A stretch of 64,000 nucleotides of DNA. Source: Frondihabitans peucedani (GTDB taxonomy: Bacteria > Actinomycetota > Actinomycetes > Actinomycetales > Microbacteriaceae). This document shows positions 8,286-16,123 of this stretch, one piece after another. The translations under genes were made by a program, and so were the position numbers. Numbering within the stretch: position 1 is the stretch's first letter; each line of letters starts with the position of its first letter. The stretch is from NCBI RefSeq assembly GCF_039537585.1, contig NZ_BAABAU010000001.1, forward strand, positions 1,736,001-1,800,000. The letters run 5' to 3'. The notes under the pieces are model-generated. The model saw nothing but the letters and a program-made list of their open reading frames with translations. It ran no database searches and was not told the DNA's origin.

Positions 8286-9406
8286 TGGGTTCGACGCGCG
8301 ACGACTCTCAAGCAGGAAAAAGCCTGCCCTCTACGATCACCCTTCCGAGCGAGCAGATGGACGCGCTTCGTTTATTGGTCGCCTCGCCAGAGGACTTGAT
8401 CCGCGAAGCCGTCGATAGATTTCTGGGGCAGTCGATTCCTCGGTCGGGAACCGCCAAGACAGCAGTGAAGGAACTTTCTGCTCATGTTGCCGCTCTCAGC
8501 GCTTCGCTGAATGAAGCCCTCAAGACATCGTTGCCACCTCAACGGGAGAAATACGGCAACACGACCAGCGCGGCGTGGGTACCGCGACGACCTCCCGAGC
8601 TTGACGCCACCGGCCGACGCAATCTCCTCGAGTTGGCCGTGGCGGTGGAAGCAATTCGCGCGGCAGAAGTCCCGCGTCCCCGACCGGCCATCGAAGCTAT
8701 TGCGAGGGATTTCGGGGCGGAATGGGCGAAGCAGCTCGGGGACGTGGGCGTCAGTCTCGCGTCCGTCCTCACTCAAGCCGGGGCCGACTTCCGTCGATAC
8801 CCCACGCTCTACGACTACCTGCCCCGGCCCGAAAACTCGCTTGTCTTGCCCTCAAGGAGTGACAAGCCCGTGGATGCGCTCCTGACTCAAGTGGCCGGGA
8901 CTTTTCGTCTCTCGGGAATGGAACTTCTCGCGTTCTACCGTCACCAGCTGAACCAGGTACCGAAGCAGTTTGGGGCGTCCCCGCACGAGGGCAGCGTCGG
9001 CAACCCTGATGACGTCACCGGGTTGATCGCGGCGACTGCATCGCGGACAGCCCGAGCATTGGCGTCGACAGTCAGCGCCGAACACGTGGCGGGCGCGCTC
9101 GACCTGTCATTTGACGACGTCGTCGCGTCACTGAGATCCGGCGCGCTATCCGGGACCAACGTCGGAGGATTATGGCGGGTCGCCACGTGGCAACTCTGGC
9201 CGGACGGCGAGAGCCTGATTCCCGGTTTGCCCGATGTCCTTCTCGCGGCGAAGAACGTCCTGGGCTGGGACGCGTTGGCGTCGTTCATGATGTGCCCCAT
9301 GGAGGATGCGCCGGCAGGCGAGGACTGGCCCCCTGTCTTGTGGCTTCGTGGTCGGAGGCCCGTCGAGTATGTCCTCACCGAACTCGCGAACGCGGAGTCA
9401 TCGTGA
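8285..9406 (+). CDS. Hypothetical protein with MbcA/ParS-like C-terminal region
   Basis: A 373-residue protein. The first 50 residues look like a ribbon-helix-helix-style segment (STITLPSEQMDALRLLV). The middle is helical with no recognised domain. Residues from about 265 onward (HVAGALDLSFDDVVASLRSG, then GLWRVATWQLWP, LLAAKNVLGWDALASFMM and WLRGRRPVEYVL) follow the layout of the antitoxin Xre/MbcA/ParS toxin-binding domain: a small helical bundle, a Trp-rich strand and a final helix after the conserved W-L-x-G-x-x-P turn. Its start overlaps the phosphoesterase stop by one base. It may bind or restrain a partner in this operon; that is inference from fold resemblance. Confidence 0.6.
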   Translation: MGSTRDDSQAGKSLPSTITLPSEQMDALRLLVASPEDLIREAVDRFLGQSIPRSGTAKTAVKELSAHVAALSASLNEALKTSLPPQREKYGNTTSAAWVPRRPPELDATGRRNLLELAVAVEAIRAAEVPRPRPAIEAIARDFGAEWAKQLGDVGVSLASVLTQAGADFRRYPTLYDYLPRPENSLVLPSRSDKPVDALLTQVAGTFRLSGMELLAFYRHQLNQVPKQFGASPHEGSVGNPDDVTGLIAATASRTARALASTVSAEHVAGALDLSFDDVVASLRSGALSGTNVGGLWRVATWQLWPDGESLIPGLPDVLLAAKNVLGWDALASFMMCPMEDAPAGEDWPPVLWLRGRRPVEYVLTELANAESS

Positions 9407-9474
9407 CCGACGCGACCGTCGTCGCTCAGCGCCCGACCGCCGGAACGCGCTTACCGAAGGGATGGCGATAGACC

Positions 9475-9879
9475 TTGTTCTCATTAGGACGAAACGGGGT
9501 GACCGGTGCGACATTCCCGGCCGAGCTGGTCGCCGGCGACGAAGAGTGGACACTCGTCGATGTCACGATCAGCCACCTCGAAACCCCATCGGGAGTGACC
9601 TTCCCCATTATCACGATCACGCTGGCACCCAGGCTGGTTTCGTGGAATCGGGTCGGATGGGTGCGCCTCCGAGCGGAGGTGGAAGTGACGCTTGTCGATG
9701 CCATCTCGGGCCGCACGATCAGTCCTCACATTGTCGACGGTTGGGATTTTCCCGAGTGGCCCGCCGACAATGTTCGGCTGGAGATCCTGGCGTCCATGTC
9801 CGCTTCCTATTTCGATTCGCCTCTGGCGCTACGGATCGCTCTCGAAATCGAGGACGACCGTTCGGCTGCGGGCGATTAA
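9475..9879 (+). CDS. Hypothetical protein, possibly interrupted by an amber codon
   Basis: About 134 residues, rich in beta-strand residues (EEWTLVDVTISHLE, WVRLRAEVEVTLVD), with no recognised family. The only start in this frame is TTG at 9475. The same frame is also open upstream from a GTG at 9403 that overlaps the preceding stop (GTGA); it runs 22 codons to a TAG at 9469-9471 and then continues straight into this frame. The gene may therefore have begun at 9403 and been broken by the TAG, or the 22 codons may be a leader. Product and start are both uncertain. Confidence 0.5.
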   Translation: MFSLGRNGVTGATFPAELVAGDEEWTLVDVTISHLETPSGVTFPIITITLAPRLVSWNRVGWVRLRAEVEVTLVDAISGRTISPHIVDGWDFPEWPADNVRLEILASMSASYFDSPLALRIALEIEDDRSAAGD

Positions 9880-9980
9880 CGTCCGATACTCCGCCCAATC
9901 GTGCTTTTGCCCCTTAATGACGTTGACGTAGCGAAGCGAGAACGCTAACGATCTCCGGAGGGAAGACGATAGGGATAGAG

Positions 9981-10472
9981 GTGGACCTGACTTCGACAAG
10001 TGCTGTGCTGGGTGTTCTCGTCGCGGCGGCTGCAACAAGCTGGTCGATTTTGGAAGCCCGTGCTCCTCTTAGAAAGCTCGAGCGGGTGTCGGCGATCCTC
10101 AAGGACATGCAGGACGATGATCCGGGTAAAGAAAGCCTGCTCTTCCTCCAGCAAGATCTTGCTCGCCGAATAAACCGCGCATACCGAGCGCCCCGTCGAG
10201 GCTGGGACGTAGCTCTGGCCTGGTTCCTACGGGTGTGTGGCGGCCTTCTGGTCTCGACTGCCTACCTGGTCCTCGTCCTGTGGGCGAGCCGGTTTATTCC
10301 ACGCGCGGCGGCACCGACAGTTGCCGGCGACCTGTGGACGTGGCTCGTGTACGGCGCCGTCGGGGTTGCCATGCTGGGAGTGGCCTCGATCACGCTGGCC
10401 GTGCGGGAGCGCGCGCGGACAGCGTGGATTCAATCGCACGACAGCGCCGAAACGAGCGGTCCCAAACTCTGA
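9981..10472 (+). CDS. Small membrane protein
   Basis: A 163-residue protein starting at a GTG with AGGGATAGAG just upstream. Hydrophobic segments are seen near residues 8-24, 84-104 and 115-138. A charged cytoplasmic-looking helix lies between the first and second (LRKLERVSAILKDMQDDD). The C-terminus is short and polar. No family is recognised. It is downstream of and on the same strand as the phosphoesterase operon, so it may supply a membrane partner, although the gap of about 100 bases allows separate transcription. Confidence 0.6.
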   Translation: MDLTSTSAVLGVLVAAAATSWSILEARAPLRKLERVSAILKDMQDDDPGKESLLFLQQDLARRINRAYRAPRRGWDVALAWFLRVCGGLLVSTAYLVLVLWASRFIPRAAAPTVAGDLWTWLVYGAVGVAMLGVASITLAVRERARTAWIQSHDSAETSGPKL

Positions 10473-10491
10473 GGGCGAGCGCTGACTGTCG

Positions 10492-10923
10492 GTGGCTGGC
10501 GGCATCGTCTCGGTCATGGCACTGCGGGACGATGCAAATAGCGTGGACCGCATTCTTCGCCGCCCACCGCCGTCGCACCCCCACGCTCATGGGTCTTTCG
10601 GATTCTGGGTCGTGTCAAAAGGAACAGAACCGCCGCTCGGTTTCGTCATAACGGAATCGCGGACCGGGGTTTGGGTCTTTCACGCGTATGCCTATTGCCG
10701 CGAGGAAGAAGGCAAGCCACCCTGGTTGAAGACCGCCGCATCGCTGAATTCTGTTGTGGCCTGGATGTTGCAACACGAGCGGGAGATACGTCGCCTGATC
10801 GATGCGAACCTGCCCGAGCCAGCCATTCACGAGGCTGGCGGCGATCACTTTCCAAGTGCGGGTCCGGGAGCAAGTAACGCCGGCGGCTCGTGTCCAAACG
10901 ATCGGCCGCTACGGTCGAGTTAA
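10492..10923 (+). CDS. Hypothetical protein
   Basis: About 143 residues. The central part (SFGFWVVSKGTEPPLGFVIT, then VFHAYAYCREEEGKPPWLKT) reads like a compact alpha/beta domain; the C-terminal 30 residues are low complexity. The start (GTG at 10492, or ATG at 10516) is uncertain and no strong ribosome-binding site is visible. It ends just before a hairpin at 10937 that would close the plus-strand cluster begun at 7204. No family is recognised. Confidence 0.45.
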   Translation: MAGGIVSVMALRDDANSVDRILRRPPPSHPHAHGSFGFWVVSKGTEPPLGFVITESRTGVWVFHAYAYCREEEGKPPWLKTAASLNSVVAWMLQHEREIRRLIDANLPEPAIHEAGGDHFPSAGPGASNAGGSCPNDRPLRSS

Positions 10924-10936
10924 AAGCCGCTGGGGC

Positions 10937-10970
10937 AGGTCCGGTTTCCGTGACGACACGGGCCGGACCT
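10937..10970 (+). terminator. Terminator-like hairpin closing the 7.2-10.9 kb cluster
   Basis: AGGTCCGG pairs with CCGGACCT, and an inner CCGTG pairs with CACGG, around ACGA. The tail is C-rich rather than T-rich, so efficiency is uncertain. Confidence 0.55.
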
Positions 10971-11007
10971 CCCCCGTTCGATGCTCAGGCGAGGAGAGCA
11001 GAGTCGA

Positions 11008-11325
11008 TCAGTTGTGGAACGGAATCCACCAAGGCTTGACCGTGGTCTGAATCATGCCGCCGTCTGTCGGGTCTGCAAGGGCGATTGCTTCGGCCTCCTC
11101 GATCGTGACGTCCTGGAGGATCGTCATTCCGCCGTCCTCGGTGCGGCCCCCAATGGACTTCATGAACGGTCCGCTCAGGACGGTCTTGCCACTGGCGAAG
11201 ACCTCTTCCATGTACGCGACGTGCTTCATGAAGTCAGGCTGCTCGTTGTAGTCGACGCCGTCGACCCAGGTCGGGCCGGGCTCCTGCGTGAGGATGACGT
11301 ATGTGGGGCCATTCATGTCAGGCAT
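11008..11325 (-). CDS. YCII-related domain protein
   Basis: A 105-residue protein of the YciI-like (YCII, dimeric alpha-beta barrel) family. Typical stretches are TYVILTQEPG at the N-terminus, KTVLSGPF in the middle and DVTIEEAEAIALADP near the end. The ATG at 11325 follows AAAAGGACAGCA, a good ribosome-binding site; an upstream start at 11355 is less likely. Members often act as small accessory enzymes or are encoded beside regulators; the reaction is not known. It is monocistronic. The promoter side carries a TetR-style operator-like sequence at 11398. Confidence 0.8.
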   Translation of the reverse strand: MPDMNGPTYVILTQEPGPTWVDGVDYNEQPDFMKHVAYMEEVFASGKTVLSGPFMKSIGGRTEDGGMTILQDVTIEEAEAIALADPTDGGMIQTTVKPWWIPFHN

Positions 11326-11397
11326 TGCTGTCCTTTTCTCGTTGTCCCGCCGCACCCGAACGGGCGAGCGGGGACTGAGTCGGAACTGCTTCTGATG

Positions 11398-11421
11398 TTC
11401 TGTACCGACCAGTCAAGAACC
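11398..11421. promoter_or_regulatory. Possible TetR-type operator upstream of the YCII gene
   Basis: TTCTGTACCGACCAGTCAAG lies about 75 bases upstream of the YCII start. It shares TTCTGTAC with the sites at 32.7 and 34.4 kb and has outer arms GTTCT/AGAAC. The match to the TACTG-N7-CAGTA form is only partial. Confidence 0.3.
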
Positions 11422-11537
11422 TTCAACAGCGCGAGTCGAAAGATATTCCCGCCTGCAAGAAAACTTTTCGAGACGGTTGACGATCGGTCGGAATCAGAAG
11501 CCGATCCGACCCCTCGCCTAGAGTTCGGGCTTGACGA

Positions 11538-11666
11538 CTAGCTGCTACGAAGGACCAGGACCGCGTAGAAAAGTGTCGCGACAACGAGTGTCCCGACGGT
11601 CAGGCCCGCCCAACCAAGCCATCCCCTTACGCGCTGGAAGGTATTCGTCGAAGAGCGCTTGATCAT
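11538..11666 (-). CDS. 42-residue single-pass membrane protein
   Basis: A short frame from an ATG that overlaps the stop of the upstream alpha/beta hydrolase (ATGA). A basic, polar N-terminus (MIKRSSTNTFQRVRG) is followed by a hydrophobic helix at about residues 20-38 (LTVGTLVVATLFYAVLV) and a short tail. Its coupling to the hydrolase, which itself carries an N-terminal membrane anchor or signal, suggests an accessory or anchoring role. No family is recognised. Confidence 0.5.
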   Translation of the reverse strand: MIKRSSTNTFQRVRGWLGWAGLTVGTLVVATLFYAVLVLRSS

Positions 11667-12679
11667 GGTTGCTCCTGTGCGTGTGTTTGAAGGAATTGAA
11701 GCGTCGCGGCGTAGTTGGCGTTGGCCTCAGGGGTGGTGAAGTCGAACTGGTACTCGTGATTGAGCCGCGTGCTGTGGTGAGCCCAGAACCTCGTCGTATG
11801 CGGAACGTGCTCACCGTTCAGCGCCCTGGTCAGTTCGTCGCTTTGCCCTCGAAACGGATCGGCGTTTCCGACGGTCAGGTACGTGGCGGGATAGTTCTTG
11901 GTGATTTGCCTCGTCGTGCTGAGTTGATCGATGGCTCCGAATCGCTTCCAATCCCGCACTCCTGTGTAGGACCAGAGGAGAGTTCGAAGTGCCGGGAAAC
12001 CGGATGCACCCACGGTGTTCATGTCGTAGAGGCCGCAGTCGAGAACCACCCCGGCGAGGTGCCGTACAGCCGAAGGTGCCGGGAAGTGCATGTCCTGGGC
12101 CAGAGCAGGGTTGGTCCGAATGGCCGCCACCTGGCTGGTGATTTGAGCGCCGGCGGAGTCGCCTCCGACGAATTCGATATCGGGGTTTCCGCCGTATGCG
12201 ACGGCGTGGTTGCGCAGGTAGGTCAACGCGGCATCGGCTTGCGCCACCGGGACCGGGTACTTGGTGTCCGGCGCAAGGGAGTATTGGAGGCTGGCAACGA
12301 CGAATCCGTCGCTCGCGAGTTTGATGGCGTACTTGGCTACTTGGGCTTTGTCTCCTGACAGATAGCCGCCGCCGTGAACCCAAAGGATCGTGGGGAGGTT
12401 TGCTGGTTCCGTCTTGGGCCTGTAGACGTCCAACAGCGCCGGCTTGGCTCCGGATACCGGCACTGCCACGTTCGCGGTTTTTCTGACGCGCTGCTCAATG
12501 TGAAGAAAGTCTTGGCCGACCTTCACGGCCGGACCTGATTCAAACACGGTCTTCGCCAAGGCTGCACCAGGTTGTACCGACAGTCTGTTCACGGCCAGGG
12601 GGGCGCCGACGGCGACAACTGTCGCCGCGGCAAGTCCGAGAAGAACGCGGACGTAACGATGTGAGAATCTAGTGCTCAT
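11663..12679 (-). CDS. Secreted or anchored alpha/beta hydrolase (esterase/lipase, HSL-type)
   Basis: A 338-residue protein. Residues 5-28 form a signal or anchor segment (VLLGLAAATVVAVGAPLA). The oxyanion motif HGGG, the nucleophile elbow GGDSAGA, a late aspartate (GNADPF) and a C-terminal histidine (LNHEYQF) give the hormone-sensitive-lipase pattern. The ATG at 12679 was chosen because AAAGGAG sits 8 bases upstream and it overlaps the GH1 gene's stop by 11 bp; the frame continues further upstream only as a shadow of GH1. Co-transcription with the glycosidase suggests deacylation of a plant- or polysaccharide-derived substrate outside the cell (inference). Confidence 0.8.
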   Translation of the reverse strand: MSTRFSHRYVRVLLGLAAATVVAVGAPLAVNRLSVQPGAALAKTVFESGPAVKVGQDFLHIEQRVRKTANVAVPVSGAKPALLDVYRPKTEPANLPTILWVHGGGYLSGDKAQVAKYAIKLASDGFVVASLQYSLAPDTKYPVPVAQADAALTYLRNHAVAYGGNPDIEFVGGDSAGAQITSQVAAIRTNPALAQDMHFPAPSAVRHLAGVVLDCGLYDMNTVGASGFPALRTLLWSYTGVRDWKRFGAIDQLSTTRQITKNYPATYLTVGNADPFRGQSDELTRALNGEHVPHTTRFWAHHSTRLNHEYQFDFTTPEANANYAATLQFLQTHAQEQP

Positions 12680-13856
12680 CGAGCCGCTCCTTTGCTTTTG
12701 CGCCGAGCCACGCGAGGGACGGTTTGGCTGTTCGCTGGAAGGTGACGCGGTCGACAGAAACGAGGCCGAATCTCGGCCCGAAGGTGCCCCATTCATAGTT
12801 GTCGAGGAGGCTCCAGTGGAAATAGCCGGCGACGTTTACCCCGTCAGCTTTCGCCTCCCAGAGCGACTGCAACGCCGCTTCCGTGAATGCGATCCGACGC
12901 TCGTCATCGTCCGTGGCAATACCGTTCTCGGTCACGATGAGAGGTACGCCGCCGAGAACGTCGGCGGCTCGCTTAAGGGCTCCTCCAAGAGCCCGTGGGT
13001 AGTCCTCCCAGCCCGTCTGCGTGACTGGTGACCGATCGTTGATGAGTGGTTGCGGTAGCCCGTCGACCTTGCCGATAACGCCGCGAGTGTAGGTCTGGAT
13101 TCCGACCCAGTCGTCTCCCTTGGATGCTTCGAGGAACACTTCATCCCGCGGCCATACGTAGTCGTGGAACACATCCTCGGCTCCTTCGGCAGCCTGGTAA
13201 TCCTGGACAGAGATGCCCCAGCCGGATTGGATCTGCGGTAGTCGATCTCTGAGGAAATCGCGAACCGCGTCGTGAGCTGCGATCATCTTGGCGCTCAGTT
13301 GCGGATCGGGGACCGGCAAGCCTCGGGACAGACTCCCGTCGCCAGGTCGGGATGACGACGCCAGAACAGCGTAGATATTCGGCTCGTTGATGGTCTCCAC
13401 CCTTTCCACACCGTCAGACAGCACCGGAAGTATGGCCTCGACGTAGCGAAGAAAGCGCGGCACGGCGTCGTCTCGGTGCCATCCGCCGGATGCTGCGAAC
13501 CAGGCAGGGACTGTGAAGTGGAACAGAGTCGGCATCGGACGAAGTCCCCGTTCGAAAGCGCCCGCCACCATGCGCCGGTAGTGATCCACCTCGGCCAACG
13601 AGATGAAGCCGTCCGCGGGCTCGATGCGGGCCCATTCGATTCCGAATCGATAGTCCGTCAGCCCGGAGTCGGCGACGAGGTCCATGTCTTCCCGCCAGCG
13701 GTGATAGCTGTCGGCGGCGTCACCGGAAGGCGAAGGCAGGGGACTGCCAGGTGAGGTCTCTCGTTGCCACCAGTCGCTCATTGTGTTGTTGCCCTCTGTT
13801 TGGTGGGCTCCAGTTGTCGCTCCCCAGAGAAATGCGACTGATTCTGCCGCTGTCAT
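12669..13856 (-). CDS. Glycoside hydrolase family 1 (beta-glucosidase-like)
   Basis: A 395-residue GH1 enzyme. The acid/base motif INEPN and the nucleophile motif VTENGIA are both present, as is the N-terminal FLWGATTGAHQTEGN that opens GH1 barrels. It is somewhat shorter than typical GH1 enzymes (about 450). It cleaves beta-linked glucosides or related sugars in the cytoplasm, as no signal peptide is seen. The ATG at 13856 follows AAAAGGACAG; the frame runs further upstream but there it overlaps the divergent regulator and is not coding. It is followed by the esterase in an overlapping operon and faces a TetR gene across a shared operator. Confidence 0.88.
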   Translation of the reverse strand: MTAAESVAFLWGATTGAHQTEGNNTMSDWWQRETSPGSPLPSPSGDAADSYHRWREDMDLVADSGLTDYRFGIEWARIEPADGFISLAEVDHYRRMVAGAFERGLRPMPTLFHFTVPAWFAASGGWHRDDAVPRFLRYVEAILPVLSDGVERVETINEPNIYAVLASSSRPGDGSLSRGLPVPDPQLSAKMIAAHDAVRDFLRDRLPQIQSGWGISVQDYQAAEGAEDVFHDYVWPRDEVFLEASKGDDWVGIQTYTRGVIGKVDGLPQPLINDRSPVTQTGWEDYPRALGGALKRAADVLGGVPLIVTENGIATDDDERRIAFTEAALQSLWEAKADGVNVAGYFHWSLLDNYEWGTFGPRFGLVSVDRVTFQRTAKPSLAWLGAKAKERLDEH

Positions 13857-13917
13857 GAGCCTGTCCTTTTCCGCTCGAAGTCGCCGAGAGGACCTCGGCG
13901 AAGAGAAACATAACACC

Positions 13918-13941
13918 AAAACCGTAGTGTTGCTACGTTTT
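13918..13941. promoter_or_regulatory. Operator palindrome between GH1 operon and its TetR regulator
   Basis: AAAACCGTAG and CTACGTTTT flank TGTTG, a one-base-imperfect palindrome. It sits about 60 bases from the GH1 start and 26 from the divergent tetR start, the usual place for autoregulated divergent control. Confidence 0.6.
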
Positions 13942-13967
13942 CGCTGACGGCGGATTACGATGATGAG

Positions 13968-14642
13968 ATGACCTCTGGCGGAGCACGTGGGCCCTACGAA
14001 AAAGGGCGGATGAAGAGGCAGCAGATCGTCGAGGCCGCGTTGGAGGCCTACGCCGACAGTGGCGCGACCGGTCCCTCTCTTAGAACCATTGCCCAGGTAG
14101 CTGGCACGACCGAGCGCGCCCTCCTCCACTACTTCGCGTCCCGTGACGACTTATTCACCCAGGTTCTTCGGGAACGCGACCGGGCGCTCAAGTCGGGCAT
14201 TTCCGAGGAGCCGAGTGTGGAGGAACTGGGGGCTGCTGTCGCTCGAGAGGCCGAAGTACCGGGACTATCCCGACTCTTCTTAGAGATCGCTGCGCGCGCC
14301 GCTGGCGAACCGGGGCCCGCCAACGAATTCTTCGGGGAGCGCTACAGAGAGTTGGTGCCATTGGTGGCGGGCGTCCTGAACAACCCCAAAGGCGGCGGCG
14401 CGGCAGAGAGCTTCGACCCCGAGTGGGCCGCACGCATTCTTGTCGCTGCCGCGGACGGACTCCAGATCCAGTGGCTTCTCGATCCGACGATCGACATGCA
14501 AGCCGATTTGGCTGCGCTCGCTCATCACCTCGCTGCACCCGACCAAGACCGATCTGCGTTCGACGTCGGAACGTTCACGGACCGCCTCATCTCACGTGAT
14601 ACCACCGGATCGCGCGACCCAGGTCCGTCGCACACCGAGTAG
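13968..14642 (+). CDS. TetR-family regulator divergent from the GH1/esterase operon
   Basis: A 224-residue TetR protein. The N-terminal DNA-binding domain spans residues 15-60 (RQQIVEAALEAYADSGATGP, then LRTIAQVAGTTERALLHYFA). The rest is the helical ligand-binding domain. It is divergent from the glycosidase with a palindrome between them, so it most likely represses that operon and itself, with a sugar-derived or aromatic ligand as inducer (inference). Confidence 0.85.
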   Translation: MTSGGARGPYEKGRMKRQQIVEAALEAYADSGATGPSLRTIAQVAGTTERALLHYFASRDDLFTQVLRERDRALKSGISEEPSVEELGAAVAREAEVPGLSRLFLEIAARAAGEPGPANEFFGERYRELVPLVAGVLNNPKGGGAAESFDPEWAARILVAAADGLQIQWLLDPTIDMQADLAALAHHLAAPDQDRSAFDVGTFTDRLISRDTTGSRDPGPSHTE

Positions 14643-14737
14643 GTGCGCGATGTCGTTGAGTTGATCTGCATGGCGAGGGTGTGACAGCGTCGAATCCCAC
14701 GCGATGAGCGTTTGGAGTAACGAGGAAGTTGCGGCGC

Positions 14738-15349
14738 TCAGGACGAGCGCGGCGAGCGGGAATGAGGCATGCGGCCGATAGGCGACGTTGAACGGGGAGG
14801 TCTGACTTCGGCGCTGTACGCATCCACGACCTCGGCCCCCGCGTGTGACAACCCACTGAGGTACCGGTAGAGCAGGTAAACAGATTCGGTGCCTTCGAGG
14901 GACTGCACGCGTTGCTCGAACGGCCACCCGGAGGCCGCACCGACCCTACCCAGCGATGCGGTCAATTCGCGAAGTCGTTCCATGCTTTCCGGGTCCGCGG
15001 GATGCAATCTATGGGCCTCCTGCAATGCTCGTCTGCGATCCCGGATGCCGCTGCTCAGTAAGGACCTCCAGGCGTCAGGAACGGCGAGGATCCATCCTGC
15101 GGTGATGGAGTCTTCCATCAGCGTGCGCGCCAGGGGGACGGCGGCGATGGGAACAGCCGCTTCATAGATGGCCAGGATGCCGCGCGCGCAGTCGACCGCG
15201 TGCGCCACGAGTCCTCGGATGGCGACGGGGACTGCCGGGTCCACCTGACCAGGCACTGTCACTTCAGGAAGGGCCGCATCTTCCTCCCACAATTTGATGA
15301 GCTGACGGATGGTCCCGCGATAGTTCGTCGTCGGCGTCTGCGCTGTCAC
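14738..15349 (-). CDS. Hypothetical protein (DUF5677-like), probably frameshifted near its 3' end
   Basis: A 203-residue helical protein (LVAHAVDCARGILAIYEAAV, ARTLMEDSITAGW, LYRYLSGLSHAGAEVVDAY) resembling DUF5677-type proteins of unknown role. The last 20 residues (PPRSTSPIGRMPHSRSPRSS) are of poor quality. From about 14805 a different minus-strand frame gives a much better continuation (SPFNVAYRPHASFPLAALVL and onward) to a stop at 14592, inside the 3' end of the convergent tetR. A one-base loss near 14795-14810 is the simplest explanation, so the intact protein would have had about 250 residues. The gene begins 25 bases after the upstream gene in the same operon. Confidence 0.6.
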   Translation of the reverse strand: MTAQTPTTNYRGTIRQLIKLWEEDAALPEVTVPGQVDPAVPVAIRGLVAHAVDCARGILAIYEAAVPIAAVPLARTLMEDSITAGWILAVPDAWRSLLSSGIRDRRRALQEAHRLHPADPESMERLRELTASLGRVGAASGWPFEQRVQSLEGTESVYLLYRYLSGLSHAGAEVVDAYSAEVRPPRSTSPIGRMPHSRSPRSS

Positions 15350-15374
15350 TCAGGTTCCTTTCGGGCTCCTGGAT

Positions 15375-15947
15375 TTACAGCGAGTCCCAGAGACCTGCAG
15401 CTTTCTCGGATTCGGTCGCCAACTCGCGGGCGGCTTGCGCCAACCGGGCATGTCCAAGCTTCTCGACGGCGCGTTCGAAAGCGCTGACCTCGGGATAAGG
15501 GGTGATCTCCATGTCGCTGGCAGTGAATCGGTCGTAGGAGTAGTCGCCTCCGTGGCGCTTGAGCGGTTCGGTCTGATACCCGGCGCCCTTGAGGAGATCG
15601 TGAAGTGGTTTCGCCAGTTCTTCGACGGCCGCGCGAAGGTCAATCGTGATGCCGCCGTGCACGTTCGATCGCGTCTTGCTCGCCAGCGCATCGATGTCGA
15701 GCCTCGGGCTGAAGATGCGGTCGACCGACTGCGCGCCACTCTGGATCAGGCTAACGAGGTTGCGCTTCAGTACCGTCAGCTCGGCAACATCGGTTGAGTT
15801 CGTGACATCTGGCTGTCCGACGATGGCGGTGCGCGCCATCTCGTCGGCTCGCGACAACCATCGCTCGGTTATCGTGCGGAGTAAGTGTCCACGGGCAGAT
15901 TCTGCGGCCTTCTGCGAAGCCTCACTATCGGCATCCAACGGGGTCAT
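15375..15947 (-). CDS. Hypothetical helical protein
   Basis: A 190-residue protein from an ATG preceded by AAAGGGACCGTT; an in-frame start at 16016 gives an implausible N-terminus. It is predicted to be mostly helical (RGHLLRTITERWLSRADEMA, ELTVLKRNLVSLIQSGAQSV) with no membrane segment or recognised motif. It is the first gene of a two-gene operon with the DUF5677-like gene. The pairing of two helical proteins of unknown role is a weak hint of an abortive-infection or signalling pair, but nothing in the sequence proves that. Confidence 0.6.
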   Translation of the reverse strand: MTPLDADSEASQKAAESARGHLLRTITERWLSRADEMARTAIVGQPDVTNSTDVAELTVLKRNLVSLIQSGAQSVDRIFSPRLDIDALASKTRSNVHGGITIDLRAAVEELAKPLHDLLKGAGYQTEPLKRHGGDYSYDRFTASDMEITPYPEVSAFERAVEKLGHARLAQAARELATESEKAAGLWDSL

Positions 15948-16123
15948 AACGGTCCCTTTCCATCGTCCTCGATGAGGCACTCCTCGACTATGTTGTCCAC
16001 CTTTAGGAGGACTCAATCAGTATGGCCGCGACCACTGACAACGCCGTCGAGGCAGAGGGGGCGCTTCGTCTCTAAGGGCGCCTGACTCGGTCGGATGACC
16101 CGCTCGGCCGGAAGCTCTCGAAT

